Origin: Tenacibaculum caenipelagi
GTDB lineage: Bacteria; Bacteroidota; Bacteroidia; Flavobacteriales; Flavobacteriaceae
DNA: 64,000 bases
Assembly (NCBI RefSeq): GCF_004363005.1
Contig: NZ_SNYH01000006.1
Span: forward strand, 62,001 to 126,000
Direction: 5' to 3'
Of this stretch, positions 28,096 through 37,924 are shown in pieces. Both the position numbers and the translations under genes were made by a program. The notes under the pieces were generated by a model. That model did not search any database. It was not told the DNA's origin and was given only the letters and a program-made list of their open reading frames with translations. Every line of letters begins with the position of its first letter. Position 1 is the first letter of the stretch.

Positions 28096-28427
28096 TACAA
28101 TAAAGAAGTACAAGGTTCATTTTTACAGTATGTTTTTGCATGTTCAAGTAATTAGAATCTATATCTTGATTAAAAAAAGTGGGAGCAACAAATAAAAATT
28201 CTAAAATACTTGTTCTAAGGTTAGCTTTGGTCAAAATATAAAATCCGGCTAGCGCGTCATTGATTTGATACTTGTATATACACCATTCTTCAAACATTTG
28301 AGGCGTTACAGTTAAATCTTCTCTCCATTTTTCTATCTGTTCTTCTGAATATTCCCAACAGAATTCGGTGTTTAAAGCAGTTTTGTTAGTAGTTCAGTAT
28401 CTCCTTATATTCAGCCTTTATAATCAT
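28088..28427 (-). pseudogene. Decayed GNAT acetyltransferase (two frameshifts, 3' truncated)
   Basis: From an ATG at 28427 the frame gives MIIKAEYKEILNY and stops. One base off, the frame continues with TALNTEFCWEYSEEQIEKW and a typical GNAT core (LAGFYILTKANL, LEFLFVAPTFFNQ) to about 28160. A second shift restores LLEHAKTYCKNE, the acetyl-CoA-binding helix. The sequence then runs into the end of the porin gene. The pieces are in the right order for a GNAT protein of about 150 residues but need two frame changes, and the C-terminus is lost. The longest intact piece (69 codons) should not be read as a gene. Confidence 0.72.
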
Positions 28428-28460
28428 AAAAAATAAGCCTCACTTTTTAGGGTGAGGCTT
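28428..28460 (-). terminator. Terminator of nhaC
   Basis: Read on the minus strand, AAGCCTCAC pairs with GTGAGGCTT around an 8-nt loop and is followed by a T-rich tract. It starts 6 bp after the antiporter stop codon. Confidence 0.85.
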
Positions 28461-28465
28461 GAATA

Positions 28466-29932
28466 TTATTTTGTAGCTAATTGCCTTATTTTAATTTTAA
28501 ATGCAGCAAAAAGTAATGTCATAATCGGACTTAAGTAATTAAATACAGCATAGATGAAATATTCTCCAACTCCAACCCCTAAAACTCCAGATTGGTAAGC
28601 TCCACAAGTATTCCAAGGAATTAAAACTGAAGTAACGGTACCAGAATCTTCCAAGGTTCTACTTAAGTTTTCAGGAGCCAATCCTTTATCTTCATATGCT
28701 TTTTTGAACATTTTACCAGGGATCACAATAGCCAAATATTGATCAGATGCTACAACGTTTAATCCTAAACAACTAATAACAGTACTTGCAAATAACCCAA
28801 AAGTAGAAGAAGCAACAGATAATAAAGCTTTGGTAAGTTTAGCTAAGGCACCAATAGCGTCCATAACTCCACCGAAAACCATTGCACAGACAATTAAAAA
28901 GATAGTCCATAACATACCATTCATTCCACCAGAACTGAATAGTTCTGTTAATTTTTCATTATCTGTTTGTACTTGAGTGTCAGTTAAAATTGCATTTATA
29001 ATTGATTGAAACTTTGATTCAGCTAAACCTGCTAATACATCAATTTGAAAGATAAAAGCAAAAATACCAGCCAAGACAACTCCAGTTCCTAAAGCAACTA
29101 AAGGTTTGGTTTTTAGTAAAATCATAATAATTACTACAGCAGGAACTATAAATAACCAAGGTGAAATGTGAAAAGTATTTTTAATTGAAGCTAATAAATT
29201 GCTAACATCTGCACTACCAGTAGTGTCAATAGTGGTACTTAAGATAGTGAATACTAAAAGGGTTATTATAAAGGTAGGAACTGTAGTGTATCCCATATAT
29301 TTAATATGAGTGAATAAATCTGTACCCGCCATAGCTGGAGCTAAATTGGTAGTGTCTGAAAGAGGCGACATCTTATCGCCAAAATAAGCACCTGAGATAA
29401 CAGCTCCTGCTATCATACCTGATGGGATACCTAAAGCACTCCCAATTCCAACCAAAGCAATACCAACCGTAGCAGAAGTTGTCCAAGAACTACCTGTAGC
29501 TATTGATATAATAGCAGCAATAATTACCGAAGCAGGTAAAAATATTCCAGGGCTTAGTACTTGTAGACCATAATAAACCATTGCAGGAATAATTCCGCTT
29601 ACTAGCCATGTTCCCGCTAAAGCTCCTACTAAAAATAAAATCATGATAGGTACAAAAACACTTTTCCAGTTTTCCCATATTTCGGCAGCCATTTTTTGTA
29701 AAGAAACTTTATTAAAAAAACCTACAGATGCTGCAATTACTCCGCCCATCAATAAAATATATTGATTTGAATAGTCACCTAACCATGTGCCATCTGCATA
29801 AAAAATATTGTAAGCCAATAATCCCATCAAAATGATTACAGGAATTAAAGCTTCCCAAAGGTTTAATTCTGTATTTTCAATTATTTTTTGGTCTTCTATT
29901 TCAATTTCAGATAAATTTTTGTCGTCTCGCAT
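28466..29932 (-). CDS. nhaC: Na+/H+ antiporter, NhaC family (488 aa)
   Basis: A sodium/proton antiporter of the inner membrane, used for sodium and pH homeostasis, and in line with a marine host. About 11-12 hydrophobic helices span the protein. Family features include IATGSSWTTSATVGIALVGIG near residue 142 (key residues S-S-W-T-T-x-x-T), GAVISGAYFGDKMSPLSDTTNLAPAMAG near 178 (G-D-K-x-S-P-L-S-D-T), and a C-terminal GTVTSVLIPWNTCGAYQ near 428. The N-terminal 25 residues are charged and cytoplasmic. It is a single gene with its own terminator; about 200 bp without a recognisable gene lie upstream. Confidence 0.92.
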   Translation of the reverse strand: MRDDKNLSEIEIEDQKIIENTELNLWEALIPVIILMGLLAYNIFYADGTWLGDYSNQYILLMGGVIAASVGFFNKVSLQKMAAEIWENWKSVFVPIMILFLVGALAGTWLVSGIIPAMVYYGLQVLSPGIFLPASVIIAAIISIATGSSWTTSATVGIALVGIGSALGIPSGMIAGAVISGAYFGDKMSPLSDTTNLAPAMAGTDLFTHIKYMGYTTVPTFIITLLVFTILSTTIDTTGSADVSNLLASIKNTFHISPWLFIVPAVVIIMILLKTKPLVALGTGVVLAGIFAFIFQIDVLAGLAESKFQSIINAILTDTQVQTDNEKLTELFSSGGMNGMLWTIFLIVCAMVFGGVMDAIGALAKLTKALLSVASSTFGLFASTVISCLGLNVVASDQYLAIVIPGKMFKKAYEDKGLAPENLSRTLEDSGTVTSVLIPWNTCGAYQSGVLGVGVGEYFIYAVFNYLSPIMTLLFAAFKIKIRQLATK

Positions 29933-30131
29933 GTATGGTATTTTTTCGGCTTGTAATGTTACGATTTTGTATAGAATTACACAAATCGAATTAGTTTATC
30001 CTTTTTTTTAGAAAAAATTGAAAAGAAATGGCTGATAAACTATAATGCCACCCCAAACAGAGCGAAAAAATAGTTGAGTTTTTTTACTTTGTTTAAGATG
30101 GCAAGATTTAAACTTAAAGAAGGTTTTTATC

Positions 30132-31331
30132 TTATAGTACACCAACTTCTTTCATGCATTCTTTCATCATTTGATATGTACGTTCTATATCATTGTCTAA
30201 TCCGATAGAAAAACGAATTAATCCGTCAGTTAATCCCATTTCTTTTTGTTCCTCCAAAGGTATTTCTGAAGAAGTTGAAGTGCCTGGAGCAGAGAACAAG
30301 GTTTTATAAAAGCCTAGACTTACAGCTAAGTAACCCAAATTTTTATTTTGCATTAATTCCATCAAAGTATTTGCTTTCTCTAAAGAACCAGCATCAATGG
30401 TGAGCATACCTCCAAAACCATATTCTTCATTCATCATCGATTTAAACACTTCGTGAGAAGGATGTGATGGTAACCCTGGATATACCGTTTTTAATCCGTC
30501 AGCTTCAAATTTTTCAGCTAAATAGCTCGCGTTTTTACTGTGCTGTTTTACTCGTATATGTAAGGTTCTCATGTTTTTCAGGATTGATGAGGCACGTAAA
30601 GAGTCCATAGAAGCTCCTAATAACATACTTGCTCCGTCAATTACACTTTTTTGCGAATTGATAAAATCTTTTGTTCCACAAATTACACCTCCCATAGTAT
30701 CAGAAGAACCGTTGATGAATTTTGTTAAACTGTGAATAACAACATCAGCTCCCAATTGAGCTGGAGAAATTGATAGTGGGGAAAAGGTGTTATCAACCAC
30801 TAACTGTAAATTGTGTTTTTTAGCTAATACTGAAAGCGCTTTAATATCTGCAACCTCTAATAATGGATTACTTACGGTTTCGCAGTAAATCATTTTAGTG
30901 TTTTTATTAATAGCAGCTTCTACTATATCTAATTTTGTTATATCTACAAATGAAGTTTCAATTCCCATTCTCGGTGTAAAGTTTTTAAGAAAGGCGTAAG
31001 TTCCTCCATAAATAGTCCTACTAGAAATAATATGATCTCCAGATCCACAAATTTGCAGAATAGTAGGGGTAATAGCCCCCATTCCTGTTGCAGCAACGTT
31101 AGCAGTTTCTGTACCTTCCATAGCAGCTAATGCTTCGGCGAGATATAAATTTGAAGGAGAGGAGTGACGAGAGTATAAGTAACACCCGTCAGTGTTTCCT
31201 TCAAAAGTATCAAACATGGTTTTTGCTGATAAAAAAGTATAGGTAGAAGAATCTGAAATAGATGGATTTACTCCGCCAAATTCTCCAAAATATTGTAGAT
31301 CTTGTATGTTGTTTGCTGGTTTGAATTTCAT
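30132..31331 (-). CDS. Cys/Met-metabolism PLP enzyme, probably methionine gamma-lyase-like (399 aa)
   Basis: A pyridoxal-phosphate enzyme of the Cys/Met metabolism family that makes or breaks C-S bonds in sulfur amino acids. The PLP lysine lies in VIHSLTKFINGSSDTMGG (Lys near residue 203). YLYSRHSSPSNLYLAEALAAMEG (Y-x-R-x-x-x-P-S/T-x-x-x-L near residue 52) gives the phosphate-contact Tyr and Arg, and MIYCETVSNPLLEVADI near 146 holds the cofactor-ring segment. The divergent Lrp regulator next door suggests amino-acid catabolism, favouring methionine gamma-lyase over cystathionine beta-lyase or gamma-synthase. The exact reaction cannot be set from sequence alone. Confidence 0.85.
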   Translation of the reverse strand: MKFKPANNIQDLQYFGEFGGVNPSISDSSTYTFLSAKTMFDTFEGNTDGCYLYSRHSSPSNLYLAEALAAMEGTETANVAATGMGAITPTILQICGSGDHIISSRTIYGGTYAFLKNFTPRMGIETSFVDITKLDIVEAAINKNTKMIYCETVSNPLLEVADIKALSVLAKKHNLQLVVDNTFSPLSISPAQLGADVVIHSLTKFINGSSDTMGGVICGTKDFINSQKSVIDGASMLLGASMDSLRASSILKNMRTLHIRVKQHSKNASYLAEKFEADGLKTVYPGLPSHPSHEVFKSMMNEEYGFGGMLTIDAGSLEKANTLMELMQNKNLGYLAVSLGFYKTLFSAPGTSTSSEIPLEEQKEMGLTDGLIRFSIGLDNDIERTYQMMKECMKEVGVL

Positions 31332-31399
31332 ATTGATTAGAATTAGTTATTAAAAGACTACTAAAATCAGTTTTAATTGGTTAAAAATCAACACAAGTC

Positions 31400-31428
31400 T
31401 TGTTTTGTAGATTTTTATACTAAATTTG
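31400..31428 (+). promoter_or_regulatory. Promoter of the Lrp-family regulator
   Basis: TTG at 31400-31402 and TAAATTTG at 31421-31428 with 18 bp between. It lies in the 163-bp divergent region with the PLP enzyme, where an Lrp protein would be expected to bind. Confidence 0.65.
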
Positions 31429-31494
31429 TAATTTTGGTTAGTTTTTATTACTAATAATTTGTAGAACAGATAAAATAAGTAGATTTTTTTTCAG

Positions 31495-31953
31495 ATGAAG
31501 CTAGATAAGATAGATAAGAAATTGTTAGAATTACTACAAGTTGATAGTAAACAAACTACTAAACAGTTATCGTTACAGTTAGGATTGTCGGTTACAGCAG
31601 TTTATGAACGGGTAAAAAAATTAGAAAAAGAAAAGGTTATTAAGCAATATGTTGCTTTGGTAAATAAGAATAAAATTGAAAAATCTTTTTTAGTTTTTTG
31701 TCATATTCGATTAGAAAAGCATACCAAAGAATATATTGCAGTTTTTGAAAGGGAGATTAATAAGTTAGAAGAGGTAACCGAATGCTTTCATGTAAGTGGA
31801 GATTATGATTATATTTTAAAAATTTATGTAAAAGATATGGATGAGTATCGTGAGTTTATGGTAAACAAACTTACAGTTTTAAAACATATTGGAAGTACGC
31901 ACAGTATTTTTACGATTGGAGAAGTCAAGAATTCGATAGCAATAGCACTATAA
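31495..31953 (+). CDS. Lrp/AsnC family transcription regulator (152 aa)
   Basis: A DNA-binding regulator that senses amino acids. The N-terminal winged helix-turn-helix (residues 4-50, with LDKIDKKLLELLQVDSKQTT and LGLSVTAVYERVKKLEKEKVI as landmarks) is followed by the RAM ligand-binding domain (HVSGDYDYILKIYVKDMDEY near residue 103). The length is typical. It is transcribed away from the PLP sulfur-amino-acid enzyme, the usual layout for an Lrp protein controlling its neighbour (inference). A shared terminator follows. Confidence 0.93.
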   Translation: MKLDKIDKKLLELLQVDSKQTTKQLSLQLGLSVTAVYERVKKLEKEKVIKQYVALVNKNKIEKSFLVFCHIRLEKHTKEYIAVFEREINKLEEVTECFHVSGDYDYILKIYVKDMDEYREFMVNKLTVLKHIGSTHSIFTIGEVKNSIAIAL

Positions 31954-31958
31954 AAATA

Positions 31959-31987
31959 AAAGCGAGTAATTTAATTACTCGCTTTTT
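31959..31987. terminator. Bidirectional terminator between lrp and the DUF3857 operon
   Basis: AAAGCGAGTAAT and ATTACTCGCTTT form a perfect 12-bp stem with a 3-nt loop, flanked by A on one side and T on the other. It overlaps the last codons of the facing DUF3857 gene. Confidence 0.9.
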
Positions 31988-33923
31988 CAATTTCTATAAA
32001 AGCGTCTTGTGATTTAATTATTTGATTGTAAAACTCTTTTAAATAATGGTATTCTTCACTGCTATAAACTCTTTTATTGAGAGTTATTTTTGAATAGATA
32101 TTAATTGTATTATTTAAGTTTTTAAAATTTAAGATAAATCTACCTCCTTTATTGGGTAGCGAAAGAGCTGTGTTTTGAGGTAAGCTTTTTATAGTATATC
32201 CCTCAGGTAATTTTAAAGATAGTGTGTAGGTGTTGCTTCTAGGATAGCCATAATCAACAGGATACTCTCTCTTATTAAGTTTAAAAGGGTTTTTAGTTAC
32301 TTTTTCTATTAAAAAAGGATTAATTCTAAGTTTATTACTTGATCCAATTTCATCAAATGTTATAGAATATATTTGATGAAGAGTGTTGTCTTTTTTATCT
32401 AAGTTTTGATGGTTAAAACTTTCTACCTCAATATTGGGGTGTTTTGATTCAAAATTTTCAAGATGATTATCAATATTATTGATGCTTAAATTTTCCCTAG
32501 CATTCACAGCGAAAAAACCATCACTGGAAATAGTGAGATTTCCATTTAAGTTATTATTATCATCTAAAGATAACTGAGCATTAATTCTTCGGAAGGTTTT
32601 TCTGTTCAATTTAATTGTTTCCCAATAACTACCTTTTTTAAAATCCATAACTCTACCGTCTCCATTTATAGCTATGTGTTGAATTAAACCAAAAGGGAGT
32701 TGTTTTTTTGTGGCGTCTAGGAAGTAAGTTTTATTATTTATTATAGCTTTTACTAGTAAATAATTAAAGTCGTCAATAACAGGGTGTAATCTTGTTGGTA
32801 CAGCTTTGTTTCTTGTGGAAGTTAATACAAGGTAACTTTTAATATTGACCGCTTGTAGCGAGTTGTAGAGGGATAGATTTATGTCAAAAATATTTCCAGT
32901 TTTATTCTCAAAAGCTTCTTTAATTCTTACTTTTTTTGAGGGCCAATATTTATCATTCCAAGTAAAATAATTTTGAATAAAATCATATGTTTTTTTAGCT
33001 CTTTCTAAATCATCGACTATTAAAAAAAGAGAAGGCGGTAATTGATTTTTAAAGAACCCTTTTTTAGAGGTTTGATTATCTAAAAAATCACGTTTTAAAC
33101 TTCTATCAGCATCTTTCCATGTTTTGGTATATTTATCAATACCTCCTCTCGGATTTTGATAGGATTCTAAATCAAAAGAAAGTTTAGATATGAAATTGTC
33201 TTTACTTAGCATATAATCTTCCTCTTTAAAAGCAGGAATATTATCTATTCCATAATCTAAAATTAGACAAGCACCATGTCCAAGCCCGGGGACGTGTACA
33301 CATCTTTTTTTAATAGAAGCATTATTTCTATTCAATTTGAGAAATCCAATAACTCTTATGTTGTATTTCCAATTACCAAGAATAGCAGCTGTAAAATCAC
33401 TTTTAATTTTGGGAATATCCGATTGAAAATACCAATCATCAATTTTAGAATATGGAGAAGTTACAGAATATGTATATTCAATAACACTACCTACTTTAAT
33501 ATTAGGTAAAGTAAATGTAATTTCCTTCCATTTACCATATAGGTCTTTTGTGTAAACCTGATTGTCTAATAAATGTTTTTTTAGTATAGTGTTGCTTTTA
33601 GATATGTTATAGCTAATTCCTTTGATAGAGTGTACTTTTTCATCTCCATAAAAAGGGATTTGTATGGTGGCTTTATTAGTACCTTCTTTTTTTAAGATTT
33701 TTACTTTAAAGTAATAATCAGTAGTTTTTTTATAGTCTTTGTTTTCATCTATATAATAGTTTGCATGTTCATAAAGAACAACCGCATTTGCGGTTGTGTC
33801 TTTATCATATTGACTCATGTTTAATTCTTTAATATCAACGTTTCCAATTTTTGTTGATTTCTTTTTTTGAGAGAAGCTGTTAATAAAGAAAAGGCAAGTT
33901 AAAATTAAGAGTACGTCTTTCAT
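31971..33923 (-). CDS. DUF3857 protein with degenerate transglutaminase domain (650 aa)
   Basis: A periplasmic or outer-membrane-associated protein of Bacteroidetes with an N-terminal signal peptide (LILTCLFFINSFSQ), the DUF3857 beta domain (about 60-220) and a transglutaminase-like domain (about 270-430). The catalytic Cys position reads GNIFDIN instead of the GDCKGLT of the third copy, and the His position is Tyr/Asn (DDFNYLLVKA), while the Asp strand (YFLDATKK) remains. It is therefore probably not an active transglutaminase or peptidase. It is the last of three tandem paralogues; the stop codon of the copy before it overlaps its start codon. Confidence 0.8.
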   Translation of the reverse strand: MKDVLLILTCLFFINSFSQKKKSTKIGNVDIKELNMSQYDKDTTANAVVLYEHANYYIDENKDYKKTTDYYFKVKILKKEGTNKATIQIPFYGDEKVHSIKGISYNISKSNTILKKHLLDNQVYTKDLYGKWKEITFTLPNIKVGSVIEYTYSVTSPYSKIDDWYFQSDIPKIKSDFTAAILGNWKYNIRVIGFLKLNRNNASIKKRCVHVPGLGHGACLILDYGIDNIPAFKEEDYMLSKDNFISKLSFDLESYQNPRGGIDKYTKTWKDADRSLKRDFLDNQTSKKGFFKNQLPPSLFLIVDDLERAKKTYDFIQNYFTWNDKYWPSKKVRIKEAFENKTGNIFDINLSLYNSLQAVNIKSYLVLTSTRNKAVPTRLHPVIDDFNYLLVKAIINNKTYFLDATKKQLPFGLIQHIAINGDGRVMDFKKGSYWETIKLNRKTFRRINAQLSLDDNNNLNGNLTISSDGFFAVNARENLSINNIDNHLENFESKHPNIEVESFNHQNLDKKDNTLHQIYSITFDEIGSSNKLRINPFLIEKVTKNPFKLNKREYPVDYGYPRSNTYTLSLKLPEGYTIKSLPQNTALSLPNKGGRFILNFKNLNNTINIYSKITLNKRVYSSEEYHYLKEFYNQIIKSQDAFIEIEKASN

Positions 33924-35932
33924 TATTTTTTTACTAATACAATTTTCTCAGTTTGTTTTTTTACTAACTGTTCATAAAAATCTTTAATTGTTGTGTAGTA
34001 GTGTGGAGCAATTATACTTGAATTAAACTTAGTAAGAGATGATAGCTTAATTTTGTTACCTTGAACTAATATTTTGTGTTTGAAAACACCAATGTTTTCT
34101 GGTAAACCAATTGCTAATTCTTTAGGATATGATTCTACAGAGTATCCATCAGGAATAGTAATTGATACAGAAAACTTATCTTGCCAAGGCGTAACATAAT
34201 CTATAGGGAAATTTCTTTCTTTTGATTTAAAAGGTGTTTCACTAGTGGCTAAGAATAATAATGGAGAGAAATATAATTTGTTATTAATTTCTTCAATAAT
34301 ATCATCACTAGAAAACTTAATGTTTTGTATTAAAGGTTTAGCTATATCATTTTTATTAGAAATATTAAATTCATTTATTTCAATGTTATACTCTTCTTCA
34401 AGTGACAATTTTATATTTTCATCCTTTTTAACGTTATTTTTTTTACGGAAAAGCATAGCTGAATGACCAGATAAGGTTTTTCGAAACATTCCTTCAACAT
34501 GTCCAGTATCATCTAATTTTATGTATAATAGATTGCTTTCTTCGGCATATTCAGAAGGTTTTAAACTTACATCAATAGATTTGCCATCTTTATAAATTTC
34601 TCTACCATACCAGTTTAAAGTTCTTAAAGGAAGAGTGTTAGGAGTTGAGTATTTTTCAGTTGCATCTAATAAAGCATATCTTCCATCAGAAAAATTAACT
34701 TTTGTTATAACATAGTTAAAACCGTTTAATGTTGGAAACATTGGAATTCCGTTATTTTTTGTACTAACAAGAACTGGGTTTGCATTTAAATTAGCACTTC
34801 TTAACATAGAGGTTAGTATTAGGTTTATTTCTGCAGAATTACCTACCCCTTCTTTATAAGCTTTTTTAACTCCTTTGTTAGTGTATTTTTCGTAATTACC
34901 GTCCCATTTTACTTTTGTTTTTACAAATTGAAAAATAAGTGCAATCTTTTCGTAATCATTTTTTACTGAACTTAAAAGGTTTGTTAAATCATCTTCATAA
35001 TAACTATTTTTTTCTAATTCATTACCAAAATTAGTCGACTTGTAAATAGTTTTACTAACGTCTTTCCAAGAGCTAGTATAATTTTTATACATAGAGTTAG
35101 GGAATCTGGTTCCAGAAAGCTCAAATTCTAAACCAGCTCTATAATTATTAATATTACCACAATAAGGTTCGGTATCCTTTAAAGCGGGGATATTTTTATC
35201 ATTAATTTCAATTAAATTCTCGAACAATTTTACACTTTCACTATAGCTAGTTGTTGTAGCACAACCAAAACAATCTTTCACTCTGTATGAATAATCTATG
35301 GTTCTATTTACTTTTGATTTTTGTAGGTTGATTGGGTAATGTCCTTTTTGATAATTTTTGAAAACAAAATATTCAGGGATTTTTACTGTTGTTTTTATTT
35401 TATTAACAGGTATGTTTTCTTGTACAATAACTTCATCTATATAATGGTAATAAGGAGAATTTTTTTGATATGTTAAGTCTATAATAACTCCCTCTTTAAT
35501 ACCTGGCATTGTGATTTTTTCAAGACTCCAGTAATCTGTTTTCTCTTCTTGAAAGACATCTTTTTTAGAAAGTTTTAATTTATTAATCTTACCATTCTCA
35601 TCTATAGAAAACGTATATGCCTTTAAATTGGTTATTTTTTCATCTTTACCACCTCTGTTAAATAATTTTACAGCCTTATTTGCGTAGTTAAAACCTCTTT
35701 TGTTATAAATTTTCACTCTCTCATGTACCTTGGTAACTAAACGCCAACCCTCACTACTAGTGTACTCATAATATACTTCTCTATTTTTATACAAATAAGC
35801 AGCGCTAGCTGAGGAATCTATTGGGTGAAATTTTTCTTCTAATTCTTCTTTTGATACTTTTCCAAATTTTATTTCTTGGGCACTTAAGTTAATCGTAACG
35901 ATTAATGTGAAAATAAATAGTACTTTTTTCAT
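33923..35932 (-). CDS. DUF3857 protein with degenerate transglutaminase domain (669 aa)
   Basis: Second of three tandem paralogues. A signal peptide (FIFTLIVTINLSAQ) is followed by DUF3857 and a transglutaminase-like fold. The Cys site is changed to Ser-Ala (GVGNSAEINLIL near residue 370) and the His position to Tyr (GFNYVITKV); the Asp strand (YALLDATEKY) remains. In flavobacterial genomes this GNSAEINL form is frequent, so it marks a stable non-catalytic subfamily rather than recent damage. The role is unknown; a binding or scaffold function at the cell envelope is an inference. It starts 8 bp after the third paralogue. Confidence 0.8.
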   Translation of the reverse strand: MKKVLFIFTLIVTINLSAQEIKFGKVSKEELEEKFHPIDSSASAAYLYKNREVYYEYTSSEGWRLVTKVHERVKIYNKRGFNYANKAVKLFNRGGKDEKITNLKAYTFSIDENGKINKLKLSKKDVFQEEKTDYWSLEKITMPGIKEGVIIDLTYQKNSPYYHYIDEVIVQENIPVNKIKTTVKIPEYFVFKNYQKGHYPINLQKSKVNRTIDYSYRVKDCFGCATTTSYSESVKLFENLIEINDKNIPALKDTEPYCGNINNYRAGLEFELSGTRFPNSMYKNYTSSWKDVSKTIYKSTNFGNELEKNSYYEDDLTNLLSSVKNDYEKIALIFQFVKTKVKWDGNYEKYTNKGVKKAYKEGVGNSAEINLILTSMLRSANLNANPVLVSTKNNGIPMFPTLNGFNYVITKVNFSDGRYALLDATEKYSTPNTLPLRTLNWYGREIYKDGKSIDVSLKPSEYAEESNLLYIKLDDTGHVEGMFRKTLSGHSAMLFRKKNNVKKDENIKLSLEEEYNIEINEFNISNKNDIAKPLIQNIKFSSDDIIEEINNKLYFSPLLFLATSETPFKSKERNFPIDYVTPWQDKFSVSITIPDGYSVESYPKELAIGLPENIGVFKHKILVQGNKIKLSSLTKFNSSIIAPHYYTTIKDFYEQLVKKQTEKIVLVKK

Positions 35933-35939
35933 AGTAATT

Positions 35940-37883
35940 TTATAGTTTGATTAATTCTGTTCTTAGGTTATCGTATTTGGAGACTGTTTTTCTAAACTTT
36001 CTGTAGGCTTTGTAGTCTTCTTTAGGGTGTATACCTTTTTTAAGAGAAAACTCTCTTGTATATTTAAAGCTTGTATCGTCTATTTTTTCAAAATTTAGAC
36101 TGTAAGTCCCAAATTTATTTATAATGTTTTTTCTTTCAGGTAGATTTGTTAAGGTGTAACCTTGGGGGATTTTAAAAATAAATTCATCCTTATCGGTATA
36201 ACCTCTTTGAATTACTAAAGGATGTTGCCTATTTCTGTATTTTTTTGGTATTCCAGTAACTCTGTTAAAAACATTAAGTTTAAATAAATAACTACTGTCT
36301 CTAACAGTTGCAAATTTTTCAATCTTAATATCAAGGTTTTCAGTGAATTCAATTTTTTCTTTATCGTTAATATGTTTAATGTTTTCAACTTCTAAATTAT
36401 TATTGTAACTCCAAGTTGTTGTTTTATAGTGTTTTATAAGTTCTTCTGGTGTGTAATAATCAATGAAATATTTATTGACATATTGAGTGCCATAAGATTT
36501 TCTTTCAAAAGAGGCATTGATATTTCCGTTAGAAAGAAGTTCAATAGTCGCTTTACTTAATTGTAGGTTGTCTTCATTAATGTATGCAGGTGTCTTTTTA
36601 ATAATTCCACCTTCTGGGGTAATTACAAGTACGTCTCTATCATCTGTAAAATCACCTAAAAAACCAAAAGGAATTATTTGACTGGTGCATTCAAGCCATA
36701 AATCATTTCCGTTATTTGGAATGTTTAAAATCATATGGTTCCCTTGTAAAGAAGTGAAATTATTGTCAATATTTTTTTTGTCATTTGCATATACTAAAGT
36801 GTGATATGATTTAACCCCAGCTACATCCAATAGAGCTTTAGTGTAATTTGTTAGCCCTTTACAGTCTCCATAATTTACTTCATCCACCTTATCTGCTGCA
36901 ATAGGTTGCCATCCACCTATATCAATTTGAATACTAATATATCTTGTTTTACTCTGTACATATTTATAAATAATTTTCGCCTTTTCAATTGGGTCATTTA
37001 CATCTTTAACTAAACTTTTTACTTTAGTAACGGTAGCAGGTGATAATTCATTTCTCCCTTTTATAAGGCTATTGTACATCCATAATCCAAACTCTTTCCA
37101 ATCATGAGCATCTCCTTTAACCCTTTTTAAGCTAAAAGAGTTTAGAGATACGGCTAGATTAGGAGTAAGTTCTTCAAAGCTTAAGGTATAATACTCTTCT
37201 TTAATGGCTTGTTGGTTGGTTAAGGTGTAATTTAAAGAAGAATTAGTAGAAGAGTTTTTAATAGCAAAACTTTCAAAGTTTTTTTCTTTTTTTCTAAAAG
37301 GAATGTTTTGAGGGTTATTCAAAATATATACATTCTTTTCAATAGCCAAATTATAGTCTTCAATAGGAAGCCACTTAGGAATAAAGCCTGTTGAAGAATT
37401 TTTTTCTTCAGTTTCAAATACAATAGTATATGGGTATGCTGTAGGAGTATGTTCTAAAAATTTAACTCTAGAATCAGAATATAAAGTTCCACCATCGATA
37501 GCGCTTACATCTTGAAAATCGTTCTTCGAGTATTTTTTTATTTTATTACCAAAAGCATCATAAACAATAGCTGAGAGCTTAGTTATTTTGGTATCGCCAT
37601 CATAATGCTTGTAAGCGTTTATATGAGTCTTTCCCAGTTTGTTTAAAACAGTAACAATTCTTTTTTGTTTAATAGTAAGTTGATCTACAGCTTCTACTGT
37701 TATGACTAGTTCATTTAATCGAACTACTGCATTGGCATTTTCTGTTAGTTCTAATGGGATTAGATTGTAAGATAATTTTATGGGTTCTTGCGAAAATAAA
37801 CAAGAGGGTAGTAGTAACACTATCAGAGTGATAGTGCTGTTAATTTTTTTCATGCAATTATATTTTTGTTTTCTTACCAACAA
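35940..37883 (-). CDS. DUF3857 transglutaminase-like protein with intact Cys-His site (647 aa)
   Basis: First gene of the tandem trio in transcription order. The signal peptide is at STITLIVLLLPSCLFSQ; translation may start at the internal MKK (residue 11) rather than the first ATG. DUF3857 is followed by a transglutaminase-like domain with YGDCKGLTNYTKALL near residue 339 (Cys), LQGNHMILNIP near 380 (His) and a WLECTSQ strand at the Asp position. It is thus the only copy with a plausible catalytic Cys-His pair, and it lies before the two degenerate ones. It may process or crosslink an envelope protein, with the others as partners (inference). Confidence 0.82.
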   Translation of the reverse strand: MLVRKQKYNCMKKINSTITLIVLLLPSCLFSQEPIKLSYNLIPLELTENANAVVRLNELVITVEAVDQLTIKQKRIVTVLNKLGKTHINAYKHYDGDTKITKLSAIVYDAFGNKIKKYSKNDFQDVSAIDGGTLYSDSRVKFLEHTPTAYPYTIVFETEEKNSSTGFIPKWLPIEDYNLAIEKNVYILNNPQNIPFRKKEKNFESFAIKNSSTNSSLNYTLTNQQAIKEEYYTLSFEELTPNLAVSLNSFSLKRVKGDAHDWKEFGLWMYNSLIKGRNELSPATVTKVKSLVKDVNDPIEKAKIIYKYVQSKTRYISIQIDIGGWQPIAADKVDEVNYGDCKGLTNYTKALLDVAGVKSYHTLVYANDKKNIDNNFTSLQGNHMILNIPNNGNDLWLECTSQIIPFGFLGDFTDDRDVLVITPEGGIIKKTPAYINEDNLQLSKATIELLSNGNINASFERKSYGTQYVNKYFIDYYTPEELIKHYKTTTWSYNNNLEVENIKHINDKEKIEFTENLDIKIEKFATVRDSSYLFKLNVFNRVTGIPKKYRNRQHPLVIQRGYTDKDEFIFKIPQGYTLTNLPERKNIINKFGTYSLNFEKIDDTSFKYTREFSLKKGIHPKEDYKAYRKFRKTVSKYDNLRTELIKL

Positions 37884-37924
37884 AAATATAAAAAAACTAC
37901 AGACTAAAAATTTTTGAAATTAGA

